A stretch of DNA of 5,259 nt from Woeseia sp. (GCA_003229095.1 QIHS01000238.1:1-5259), one strand, 5' to 3'; shown: positions 1-5,259, counted from the first letter of the stretch. Numbers and translations: made by a program. The notes: generated by a model from the sequence alone, not told the origin.

Positions 1-432
1 ATCGGCGACTACCGGTTTGGCACCAATCCTGATCAGCCAATGACAGTGCACATGTGCTACGTGCCGTATTTTTCTGATATTCAGGGCCCGGATCAGTGGC
101 GTGCAGGCAGGCGAAAGATGCTTGAGATGCCATTCAGCGAATTTGAGTACAACGTGAAAAATCAGCTGGATCAGGCCCTGGGTGGGGCGGGTTTTGACGC
201 CGAGCACGATATTCACGCGATTACGGTGAACCGCTGGGCGCATGGCTATTCTTACAGTTCAGGACTCATCTGGGAGCAGGAGTACGCATCGGAGAGCGAC
301 AAACCGTGGGTCAGAGGCCGCAAACCACTCGGTCATATCTCAATCGCGAATTCCGATGCAGATGCTGCAGCAAATACCGACGCCGCCATCACGCAGGCGT
401 ATCGCGCGGTGCAGGAATTAGTCAAGAGTTAG
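1..432 (+). CDS. FAD-dependent spermidine dehydrogenase-like oxidoreductase, C-terminal part (5' truncated by window)
   Basis: The reading frame is open from base 1 (first residues IGDYRFGTNPDQP) to a TAG at 430-432, giving 143 residues of a protein that begins outside the window. The ATG at base 40 is internal, because the same frame continues upstream without a stop and the visible part starts in mid-domain. The tail reads VNRWAHGYSYSSG, then GRKPLGHISIANSDADAAANTDAAITQAYRAV. From memory this matches the C-terminus of SpdH-like FAD/NAD(P)-binding amine oxidoreductases, where a GRxxIANSDAxAxAxTDxAI segment closes the FAD-binding domain and leads into the last helix. The N-terminal GxGxxG dinucleotide motif is not visible. 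The family oxidises polyamines or related amines, but substrate cannot be judged from this fragment. It converges on the saccharopine-dehydrogenase-like gene with 7 bp between stops. Family call is fairly sure; function is not. Confidence 0.8.
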   Translation: MGDYRFGTNPDQPMTVHMCYVPYFSDIQGPDQWRAGRRKMLEMPFSEFEYNVKNQLDQALGGAGFDAEHDIHAITVNRWAHGYSYSSGLIWEQEYASESDKPWVRGRKPLGHISIANSDADAAANTDAAITQAYRAVQELVKS

Positions 433-439
433 CAATGCA

Positions 440-2125
440 CTAGTGCTCTTCGAGCCAACCATGATAGGTAACGACATTGCCCACGAACGGCAGCGTAATC
501 TCAACATGAAAAATGAATTTCCCATCGACAACGGTTTCGAATATTTCGCCGTTTGGCATTAGCACCGCCGGCATTGGCATGCCGAGAAAAGTCCATCGCC
601 GCGGGACGTAGCGTAATACATCACCATTGGTGACCAGTGCCATGCCGAGACGGATCGGGCCGAAGCGCTCGCACATCAATGCTGCAAGCCAGCCATTCCC
701 GACACTCATCTCGCTGGAAAATGCGTGTCCGGCAAAATTGCGCCGCCAGGTTTCTCGTTCACCGTCTGTTGCTATTTCGACAGTGACATTGACGTTTTTG
801 CCCGCCTTTGGAAAACCTGCGAACCAGCCGACCATTCTCGACAGCAGCGACTTGCCTCGTGTGACCGATGCGCGGCCGCTAAACCTGGCATTCGCACTGA
901 TGTCGTGCAGGGTTTGGATCGGCGCGCGCAATTCGCCCCACGCTGCGCCGAGGACCCGTTGAAACAACGGCATATCAGCCGGCAGTGGTAGTGAGCGTTC
1001 GCCTGATACGATGTCCAGATCAGCGAACATGGGCTGGTAGTCTGCAAAGTCCAGAGCATCTTTGGCCGGCCTTGCACCGGCCTCCGGGATTTGCCCATCC
1101 AGATATTTTCGAATGATCAGGTTCGCTGCCAGTGCGGGCACCGTGGGACCGTCATTGCCTTCCGCGATCAGGTGCCAGGACCGCTGTACCTGCTGGCCGT
1201 TTGCGTCAACACCCTGTACTTCCACAAACATTCCACTGCGGTTCTCGCCCCAGCTCATTCGATTCATTACGAAATGCATAATGCGCGCCAGAGGCGTTAG
1301 CGCAGGCAAGACGCCTGCTTTCACACCGTGTGAAAGCAGACGAAGAAACCAGTGATAAAACGCGGGTAATGTTGACACGCCGAACCAGGTGTTGCTGACA
1401 GGCTTATCCAACTCAGCAAGCAATTTCAAATCAGGAACGTCGATCAACGAAAAGGTCATCGGTGGCAGGGGAATGTGACCAGGCGGAGCAATTGTGAATT
1501 TTTTCGTGTTGGTAAAAGTATGCCGTTGATCATCGCGACCATTGAGAACAACAGTCACCGGTTTGCCGGCATAACTGGCAATTGCCCGCACAACACTCCT
1601 GCCCATTCCCGCATGAGGGGAGGGCGCAATTCCACACGCAACGGATTCGACACAAGCAAGATCAATGCTCAGATTATTGGCGACTGCAGAAGACAAAACC
1701 GGGCAGGTGCTCACGCCGGCGAGAACGAATACTCGTTTTTCCTTCGCCGCGCCATCAAGCGCGGAAATATTTGAAACAAAGTCGCTGCTATCTGCGAGAT
1801 CGAGATAGTGCGCGCCATTTTCAATGGCAGCTTCGGCGACCCGGAACGGGTTCTTGCCGTAAGCCTGGAACGGGCCGGACGCATCAATGACGATATCGGG
1901 GGCAATATCCTCGATTTGTTGTCTGACATCGCCGTTCCGGTCGAATTGCTGCGGGACAAGGCTGGCATCCGCAGTAAGCGAGTCGATGAAGGCAGTCGCC
2001 TTGTGTACCGAGCGGCCAGCGACAAGAATCGTTAATTCGGCCCGGTCACGGAGGAGAGCAACCAGGCGCCCTCCGAAGGTGCCATAACCACCAATTATCA
2101 ATAGCTTATGCGGCTTAACCAACAT
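440..2125 (-). CDS. Saccharopine dehydrogenase-like NAD(P)-binding protein with C-terminal DUF4166 domain
   Basis: The protein is 561 residues from the ATG at 2125. It opens with a Rossmann fold: GGYGTFGG at residues 12-19 (GxGxxG), strand LTILVAGR ending at R38, which could contact an NADP phosphate, and VIDASGPFQAYG at 79-90, a hallmark of saccharopine-dehydrogenase-like proteins. A middle region follows to about residue 385. Residues about 388-558 match DUF4166: LGAAWGEL, FSGRASV, ETWRRNFAGHAFSS, ERFGPI, FLGMPMPAVLMP and the closing VTYHGWL. Family members are probably soluble oxidoreductases of unknown substrate; true lysine-pathway activity is not implied. The frame is open up to 2302, but the 59 extra residues cross the promoter region and lack family similarity. 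The 2125 start places the Rossmann motif at the usual distance and has AAGGG about 8 bases upstream. It is divergent from another DUF4166 gene. Domain calls are confident; function is unknown. Confidence 0.93.
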   Translation of the reverse strand: MLVKPHKLLIIGGYGTFGGRLVALLRDRAELTILVAGRSVHKATAFIDSLTADASLVPQQFDRNGDVRQQIEDIAPDIVIDASGPFQAYGKNPFRVAEAAIENGAHYLDLADSSDFVSNISALDGAAKEKRVFVLAGVSTCPVLSSAVANNLSIDLACVESVACGIAPSPHAGMGRSVVRAIASYAGKPVTVVLNGRDDQRHTFTNTKKFTIAPPGHIPLPPMTFSLIDVPDLKLLAELDKPVSNTWFGVSTLPAFYHWFLRLLSHGVKAGVLPALTPLARIMHFVMNRMSWGENRSGMFVEVQGVDANGQQVQRSWHLIAEGNDGPTVPALAANLIIRKYLDGQIPEAGARPAKDALDFADYQPMFADLDIVSGERSLPLPADMPLFQRVLGAAWGELRAPIQTLHDISANARFSGRASVTRGKSLLSRMVGWFAGFPKAGKNVNVTVEIATDGERETWRRNFAGHAFSSEMSVGNGWLAALMCERFGPIRLGMALVTNGDVLRYVPRRWTFLGMPMPAVLMPNGEIFETVVDGKFIFHVEITLPFVGNVVTYHGWLEEH

Positions 2126-2136
2126 CGACTCAGCCC

Positions 2137-2165
2137 TTGAATTGGCTTCAATTGTATCATATATT
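2137..2165 (+). promoter_or_regulatory. Predicted sigma70 promoter for the stand-alone DUF4166 gene
   Basis: TTGAAT at 2137-2142 and TATATT at 2160-2165 are separated by exactly 17 bp, close to the sigma70 consensus in both boxes and spacing. Transcription would start near 2172 and give a leader of about 54 nt before the GTG at 2226. The -10 box overlaps the left end of the 20-bp palindrome, so a bound protein would be expected to repress. Prediction from sequence only. Confidence 0.6.
2151..2161 (-). promoter_or_regulatory. Candidate -10 region for the leftward saccharopine dehydrogenase-like gene
   Basis: Read on the minus strand, the stretch gives TATGAT (2161-2156) followed directly by TACAAT (2156-2151), either of which could be a -10 box. 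No good -35 lies at 16-18 bp; only weak AT-rich matches (TAATTT, TTTCTG) are seen, and they lie within or beside the palindrome. This would put the palindrome in the -10/-35 spacer of the leftward promoter. Weak evidence. Confidence 0.35.
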
Positions 2166-2182
2166 TCTGTAATTACAGAAAT
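2163..2182. promoter_or_regulatory. Perfect 20-bp palindrome, putative operator shared by the divergent DUF4166 genes
   Basis: ATTTCTGTAATTACAGAAAT is identical to its reverse complement, with the centre between 2172 and 2173 and no loop. That shape suits a homodimeric DNA-binding regulator rather than an RNA hairpin. It overlaps the -10 and predicted start site of the rightward promoter and lies just upstream of the leftward -10 candidates, so one protein could control both genes. The core CTGT-N4-ACAG has half-sites like gammaproteobacterial LexA boxes, but those use N8 spacing, so LexA is not supported. The regulator is not encoded in this window and its family cannot be named. Confidence 0.65.
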
Positions 2183-2211
2183 TAAAGAAAACAAATTGGA
2201 TCGCAACTGAC

Positions 2212-2218
2212 AGGAGGT
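2212..2218 (+). promoter_or_regulatory. Strong Shine-Dalgarno that fixes a GTG start
   Basis: AGGAGGT is a full-length anti-16S match and ends 7 bases before the GTG at 2226. The next in-frame ATG lies well inside the protein (residue 66, past the start of the DUF4166 similarity), so this site decides the non-ATG start. It also argues that this gene is well translated. Confidence 0.85.
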
Positions 2219-2225
2219 CATTGCT

Positions 2226-2912
2226 GTGAAAACAGGAACGATAGCGCAACCGAATGCGCCTGGCACACGCTCCGTGCCGACCTGCCGCCCAACCGTCACC
2301 AAGGATGACAGCTATCGAAATATTCTGGGTGCCGATGCATGGGCGAGACTAAAACCTGAAGTTAGAGCGCGATTCTCGGCAAAGCCGCGACGAGGCGTAG
2401 CCATTCGCTACAAAGGCACCATGGCAACAGTCGAGCTTTCGTTTATGGGCTGGCTGTTTGCCCAGGTTTGCCGCTTGATCGGGACACCGCTTGCGCTGTA
2501 TCGAGGCACTCGCATTCCAATGACAATCGAACTTACGCCGGATGAAAAACTACACGGCGTGGCGTGGCATCGAAGTTACAATTTTCCGAACAAGGCAGAA
2601 TTTACGGTGCGGTCGACAAAATGCAAAGGCACTGGCAACGAGTTTATTGAGCACATTGGATGCGGTTTTCGAATGCGTCTTGAATTGTCCGAAAAAGAAG
2701 GCAGCCTCATTTTTACCAGCAGCGCGTACGAACTTCAATTTGCCGGTTGGCGATTCCGATTACCTGACCTGCTGACACCTGGCATCACGACGGTGACTCA
2801 TACGCAACTGGCAGGTGATCGATTCCGATTCAGCCTATCGGTCGATCACCCGTTCCTGGGTCGCACAATTTATCAGGACGGGGAATTCTATTCTGCGGTG
2901 AGCGATCGGTAG
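2226..2912 (+). CDS. Stand-alone DUF4166 domain protein
   Basis: The protein is 228 residues, initiated at GTG behind AGGAGGT. After a polar N-terminal stretch of about 28 residues, almost the whole protein aligns with DUF4166: YRNILGADAWARLKPEVRARF, then VAIRYKGTM, an IPMTIEL strand, GVAWHRSYNF, GNEFIEHIGCGFRMRLEL, FAGWRFRLPDLLTPG and a final FSLSVDHPFLGRTIYQDGEF. By eye this lines up along its length with residues 388-558 of the divergent neighbour (LGAAWGEL, ETWRRNF, FLGMPMPAVLMP, HVEITLPFVGNVVTYHGWL), but identity is low, so the two are distant paralogues rather than a recent duplication. No signal peptide is evident and no clear membrane span was seen. Function of the domain is unknown; pairing with an oxidoreductase-fused copy suggests a common substrate or partner. 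Its 3' end overlaps the convergent MBL gene by 25 bp. Confidence 0.88.
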   Translation: MKTGTIAQPNAPGTRSVPTCRPTVTKDDSYRNILGADAWARLKPEVRARFSAKPRRGVAIRYKGTMATVELSFMGWLFAQVCRLIGTPLALYRGTRIPMTIELTPDEKLHGVAWHRSYNFPNKAEFTVRSTKCKGTGNEFIEHIGCGFRMRLELSEKEGSLIFTSSAYELQFAGWRFRLPDLLTPGITTVTHTQLAGDRFRFSLSVDHPFLGRTIYQDGEFYSAVSDR

Positions 2913-3757
2913 ATCGTATTGGTCATCCGTTCCGTCGTAATAAATTGCCAGTTCCAGTTCTCGTAGTGTGCAAGCGGGTTTTCTGACAGCACTTCTTCGG
3001 CGGACTTGCCAGCGTCAATTAATGCCGCAATGCGAGATCGGGAATCGATCAGCATATCCACCGCAGCCTGCAGATCCGCTTTACTGGCGAGCGGCCCGTG
3101 GCCGGGAATAATTCTGCTCGCACCGTCTGCCATCGACAGAATTGCCTGTTGCGCGGCGATATATCCGTCAACGTCACCTCCGCCATCGAGATCGATGAAC
3201 GGATAAACGCCGTTGAAGAACAGGTCACCCGCGTGAATGACATTGACCTCCGGAAATCTGATCGCTGCATCGCCATCCGTGTGCGCGGAGGGAAGGTGAA
3301 AAACGTACGCAGAGTGGCCGTTCAGGTGAAAAGTGACGGAATCGCTGAAGGTCAGTTGTGGAATGCCGACCTGATCGAAGTCTTCATCGGCCAGCAGGGC
3401 TCGCCTGAGGTTGTCATGCGCGACCACGGTTGCGCCTGACTTGTGCAGCGCAGCATTGCCGCCGGTATGGTCACCGTGAGCGTGTGTATTGATGACAAAG
3501 TTCACCGGGCCATCCGTCAGCTTCTCAATGGATGCCACCGTCATGGCCGAAAGGTGGGCGTATCCGTTGTCAATCAGAACGACACCGTCAGCACCCGAAA
3601 GCAGCCCGAGATTGCCGCCCGGAAAGCCGCCTTCGCCCTCTAGCATATAGAGGCCTGGCTCAAGCTCAGTCGATTTCCACGAAATATTTTCATCCTGAGC
3701 CATCGCAGGGCTGGCGAGTATGGCTGCAACAACCGGCAGTACAGATATTCTATTCAT
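2888..3757 (-). CDS. Secreted metallo-beta-lactamase-fold hydrolase
   Basis: The protein is 289 residues from the ATG at 3757. Residues 1-20 form a Sec signal peptide (MNR, hydrophobic core, ending PAMA before Q21), so the mature enzyme should be periplasmic or exported. All ligands of a two-zinc MBL site are visible: H92, H94, D96 and H97 in THAHGDHTGG, H159 in PSAHTDGD, bridging D178 in IHAGDLFF, and H220 in IIPGHG. The bridging Asp resembles glyoxalase II-like and general MBL hydrolases rather than class B3 beta-lactamases, so antibiotic hydrolysis should not be assumed; the substrate is unknown. The frame extends upstream to 3817, but those 20 residues would bury the signal peptide. A G-rich GGGGGA about 8 bases upstream of 3757 is a modest ribosome site. 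It is divergent from the zinc-ribbon gene across 195 bp, with no convincing promoter seen on either strand there. Confidence 0.95.
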   Translation of the reverse strand: MNRISVLPVVAAILASPAMAQDENISWKSTELEPGLYMLEGEGGFPGGNLGLLSGADGVVLIDNGYAHLSAMTVASIEKLTDGPVNFVINTHAHGDHTGGNAALHKSGATVVAHDNLRRALLADEDFDQVGIPQLTFSDSVTFHLNGHSAYVFHLPSAHTDGDAAIRFPEVNVIHAGDLFFNGVYPFIDLDGGGDVDGYIAAQQAILSMADGASRIIPGHGPLASKADLQAAVDMLIDSRSRIAALIDAGKSAEEVLSENPLAHYENWNWQFITTERMTNTIYRSLTAE

Positions 3758-3952
3758 GATGTGCGTCCCCCGTTTAGGACAGTGAAGATACCTCACGCGT
3801 GTCGATCCGTCACCCATTGCGTGTTTTTCAGGACGCAGTTCTCAAAATCAGAAGATCAGCGCGTGGCCTGCGGAATTCATGAGAATCCGGTCACAGATCA
3901 TATTGAAGCCGTTGATTACTTTCAGTTCTGTGCAAATGAGTATGGCCTGAAT

Positions 3953-4198
3953 ATGTCAGCAACTCTAGAAAACGTGATCGAGTTTCCCCTGCATCGCCGC
4001 CGCGAGATGAAGGCATGTCCGCATTGTGGCAAGCGAGACAATGTCTGGCAGATCGGCCGACTGCTGTGGGCTTATTGCGAAACCCACGAAATTCGCTGGG
4101 TGGTCGCTGACTACAAAGGCGTCTCGCGCGCGACGATCAATCGCCGTGAGCTTCGCAAAGGGCTGGAGTTTCTGTCTGTCTTCGTCGAAATCTCATAA
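3953..4198 (+). CDS. Small zinc-ribbon-like protein of unknown function
   Basis: This is an 81-residue protein from the ATG at 3953. It has C22-P-H-C25 followed 17 residues later by C42-E-T-H45, a CxxC/CxxxH set that could bind one zinc. The core reads VGR-like QIGRLLWAYCETHEIRWVVAD, resembling a widespread family of small bacterial proteins with CPxCG, then GRxxWxxCxxHxxRW, and a charged C-terminal helix (here INRRELRKGLEFLSVF). That resemblance is from memory, and no function is established that I know of. The frame stays open back to 3761, but the upstream part has no recognisable content, and NVIEFP shortly after the chosen start is typical of a natural N-terminus. The Shine-Dalgarno is poor; ATG 4007, just before KACPHC, would give 63 residues. 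The same-strand cupin follows after 60 bp and may be co-transcribed. Confidence 0.7.
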   Translation: MSATLENVIEFPLHRRREMKACPHCGKRDNVWQIGRLLWAYCETHEIRWVVADYKGVSRATINRRELRKGLEFLSVFVEIS

Positions 4199-4234
4199 CG
4201 CTCGCCAGTGAGTAATGCGTCGAGGTAAGGTATA

Positions 4235-4257
4235 GCGAACGCCAATCAGGAGTTCGC
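4235..4257 (+). promoter_or_regulatory. Inverted repeat enclosing the cupin gene's Shine-Dalgarno
   Basis: GCGAAC (4235-4240) and GTTCGC (4252-4257) are perfect inverted arms around an 11-nt loop that holds most of the AGGAG ribosome site (4248-4252); the right arm ends one base before the ATG at 4259. In RNA this 6-bp hairpin could modulate initiation. It is short, so chance occurrence is quite possible. Confidence 0.3.
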
Positions 4258-4258
4258 C

Positions 4259-4660
4259 ATGTCACTGGACAATTTGTCACTGGACCATTCGTCACTAGAA
4301 AATTTGCAATCAATAAAGTGGGAAGAAGTCGAGCTCGAGACTGTCAACCCGCGTATGAAGCGCCGTATCGTGACCGGAGAGCGCATGACGGTTGCGCGAA
4401 TCTATTTCCAGGACGGTTTCGTCGTCCCGCAGCACAGCCACGAGCACGAGCAGATCACCCAGGTCATTTCCGGAACGCTACGATTCTCCTTTGGCAAAGA
4501 TCGTTCAGAAGTCGTCGATGTTGGCCCCGGTGGTGTCGTTGTGATTCCATCCAACCTGCCGCACGAAGCACTTTGCATCGGAGAGGTAGAGGAAATGGAT
4601 ATGTGGTCACCGCGGCGGGACGATTGGCTTGACGGCACGGACGATTACCTCCGTAGCTGA
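4259..4660 (+). CDS. Single-domain cupin protein, KdgF-like
   Basis: The protein is 133 residues, and AGGAG ends 6 bases before the ATG. Both conserved cupin motifs are complete: motif 1 is G53-x5-H59-x-H61-x3-Q65-x6-G72 and motif 2 is G91-x5-P97-x-N99-x2-H102. The expected metal ligands are H59, H61, Q65 and H102; the Gln in place of the usual Glu is seen in KdgF-like small cupins. The C-terminal MDMWSPRRDDWLDG also resembles that group, which includes an enzyme of unsaturated uronate breakdown. No pectin or alginate genes are nearby, so that activity is not claimed. Residues 2-16 are an unusual tandem SL(D/E)xx repeat, encoded by three 15-bp units; the conserved fold begins at about residue 20. 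It sits 60 bp after the zinc-ribbon gene and 63 bp before the nuclease gene on the same strand. It is probably cytoplasmic, as no signal peptide is present. Confidence 0.9.
   Translation: MSLDNLSLDHSSLENLQSIKWEEVELETVNPRMKRRIVTGERMTVARIYFQDGFVVPQHSHEHEQITQVISGTLRFSFGKDRSEVVDVGPGGVVVIPSNLPHEALCIGEVEEMDMWSPRRDDWLDGTDDYLRS
4262..4306 (+). repeat. Three tandem 15-bp repeats at the 5' end of the cupin gene
   Basis: The units are TCACTGGACAATTTG (4262-4276), TCACTGGACCATTCG (4277-4291) and TCACTAGAAAATTTG (4292-4306). Each differs from the consensus at no more than two positions. They are in frame and encode SLDNL, SLDHS and SLENL directly after the initiator Met. Because the unit is a multiple of three, gain or loss of copies would change N-terminal length without a frameshift. 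Confidence 0.85.
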
Positions 4661-4678
4661 TGCAGGTGGTTGGTGTGC

Positions 4679-4691
4679 TATAAAGTACAAT
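4679..4691 (+). promoter_or_regulatory. Candidate -10 region for the nuclease lipoprotein gene
   Basis: TATAAA (4679-4684) and TACAAT (4686-4691) lie 33-45 bases upstream of the GTG at 4724 in an otherwise GC-rich gap. No good -35 box is found at the proper distance from either, so this is only a weak prediction. Read-through from the cupin gene is the alternative. Confidence 0.3.
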
Positions 4692-4723
4692 CCTTGTCTT
4701 GCGCACGTTGAGTCATTTCGCCA

Positions 4724-5259
4724 GTGTCCAGAATTTCTTTCACCTTCCTCTTTTTGCTATTCCTGACTGCATGCGGCAGCGGTGGAAGTGTGGCCACGCC
4801 GGTGCCGCCCATCGCCGCGATAACGCCCGTGCACGATATTCAGGGTGCCGGTTCGTCCAGCCCGATTGATGGCCAGCAGGTGACGATTGAAGGCATTGTT
4901 ACCGGCGACTTCCAGGACGGAGACCTCGATGAAAGCAGGAACCTGTTCGGTTTTTTTCTGCAGGAAGAAACGCCTGACGGAGATCCCAATACCTCGGAAG
5001 GCATTTTTGTATTCGACGGCAATGTGCAGTTCGTCGATGTCAGCGTTGGCCAGAAAGTCCAGGTTGAAGGGACGGTCAACGAGAGATTCGGAGAAACGCA
5101 GATTGCGGCGCTTACCATCTTGGTAGTTGGTACCGGCAGTGTGTCGGCAACCGATCTTGAGCTGCCAGGTGTCACAACCCTGAATAGTGACGGCCAGCCT
5201 ATCGCTGATCTTGAACGATTCGAGGGCATGCTGGTGCAATTGACCGCACCGTTATTCGT
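4724..5259 (+). CDS. Putative ExeM/NucH-family extracellular nuclease lipoprotein, N-terminal part (3' truncated by window)
   Basis: The frame runs open from GTG 4724 through the right edge (178 complete codons plus two bases). The N-terminus is a lipoprotein signal: SRISF, a run of Phe/Leu, then L14-T15-A16-C17-G18, so C17 would be lipidated; Gly at +2 fits outer-membrane sorting. A Gly/Ser/Pro linker follows. From about residue 35 the pattern TPVHDIQGAGSSSPIDGQQVTIEGIVTGDF, GFFLQEE, SEGIFVF, VGQKVQVEGTVNE and LERFEGMLVQL matches the beta-rich, OB-fold-like domain that precedes the endonuclease/exonuclease/phosphatase domain in ExeM/NucH nucleases. The catalytic part lies beyond the window, so nuclease activity is inferred. 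A stop at 4709-4711 limits the start; GTG is preferred over ATT 4715, although the Shine-Dalgarno is weak (TTGAG). It may degrade extracellular DNA at the cell surface. Confidence 0.82.
   Translation, partial: MSRISFTFLFLLFLTACGSGGSVATPVPPIAAITPVHDIQGAGSSSPIDGQQVTIEGIVTGDFQDGDLDESRNLFGFFLQEETPDGDPNTSEGIFVFDGNVQFVDVSVGQKVQVEGTVNERFGETQIAALTILVVGTGSVSATDLELPGVTTLNSDGQPIADLERFEGMLVQLTAPLF

Noticed and set aside
437..446. 10-bp palindrome GCACTAGTGC across the stop of the minus-strand gene, considered as a shared terminator
   Set aside because: It has no loop and no T-run on either side, so it cannot act as an intrinsic terminator, and a 10-bp palindrome is not rare.
627..2087. Several plus-strand frames of 66-111 residues and minus-strand frames of 104-108 residues
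   Set aside because: All lie inside the well-supported saccharopine dehydrogenase/DUF4166 gene in other frames, without ribosome sites or motifs.
2167..2178. LexA (SOS) box
   Set aside because: CTGT and ACAG are separated by 4 bp, whereas the gammaproteobacterial LexA site needs 8; none of the adjacent genes is a typical SOS gene.
2126..2302. N-terminal extension of 59 residues on the saccharopine dehydrogenase-like protein
   Set aside because: It crosses the divergent promoter, the palindrome and the Shine-Dalgarno and start of the opposite gene, has no family similarity, and a well-placed ATG with AAGGG upstream exists at 2125.
3098..3439. 113-residue plus-strand frame
   Set aside because: It lies antisense inside the MBL gene, whose minus-strand frame carries all catalytic motifs; it shows no domain of its own.
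3758..3817. N-terminal extension of 20 residues on the MBL hydrolase
   Set aside because: It would bury a clean signal peptide that begins at the ATG at 3757.
3761..3952. N-terminal extension of 64 residues on the zinc-ribbon-like protein
   Set aside because: No recognisable domain, and it spans the intergenic region between two divergent genes where promoters are expected.
4402..4706. Minus-strand frames of 78 and 80 residues over the cupin gene
   Set aside because: The plus-strand frame has both complete cupin motifs and a good Shine-Dalgarno; these are shadows.
4757..5239. 160-residue minus-strand frame (and a 129-residue one overlapping it)
   Set aside because: The plus strand here encodes a lipobox and ExeM/NucH-like beta domain; the minus frames have no family pattern and look like shadows.

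Overview
The window looks like ordinary chromosomal sequence from a moderately GC-rich Gram-negative bacterium, most plausibly a marine or environmental gammaproteobacterium. This is inferred from gene families and style: a spermidine-dehydrogenase-like FAD protein, a Sec-exported metallo-beta-lactamase-fold enzyme, and an ExeM/NucH-type surface nuclease with a classical lipobox. No taxonomic marker gene is present. No rRNA, tRNA, CRISPR array, insertion sequence or phage gene was seen.

Layout from left to right. (1) The C-terminal 143 residues of an FAD-dependent amine/spermidine dehydrogenase-like protein, plus strand, cut by the left edge. (2) Seven bases after its stop, convergent on the minus strand, a saccharopine-dehydrogenase-like Rossmann protein fused to a C-terminal DUF4166 domain (440..2125). 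(3) A 100-bp AT-rich divergent promoter region holding a perfect 20-bp palindrome. (4) A stand-alone DUF4166 protein on the plus strand (2226..2912), initiated at GTG behind a textbook AGGAGGT. (5) A secreted MBL-fold hydrolase on the minus strand (2888..3757), whose 3' end overlaps gene 4 by 25 bp. (6) Divergent from it, a small CxxC/CxxxH zinc-ribbon-like protein (3953..4198). (7) A KdgF-like single-domain cupin (4259..4660) whose N-terminus carries three 15-bp tandem repeats. (8) The start of a lipoprotein of the ExeM/NucH extracellular nuclease family (4724 to the right edge, GTG start).

The most coherent functional unit is the divergent pair 2+3+4. Two genes carrying the same uncharacterised domain, one fused to an oxidoreductase and one free, face away from a shared palindrome that overlaps the predicted -10 of the rightward gene. 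That suggests co-regulation and possibly a shared pathway. This is the best candidate for something undescribed, but it is an inference from domain content and promoter layout. The other genes look like unrelated housekeeping or accessory functions packed tightly, with little or no intergenic space at the convergent junctions. I found no evidence of a defence, mobile or RNA-based system.
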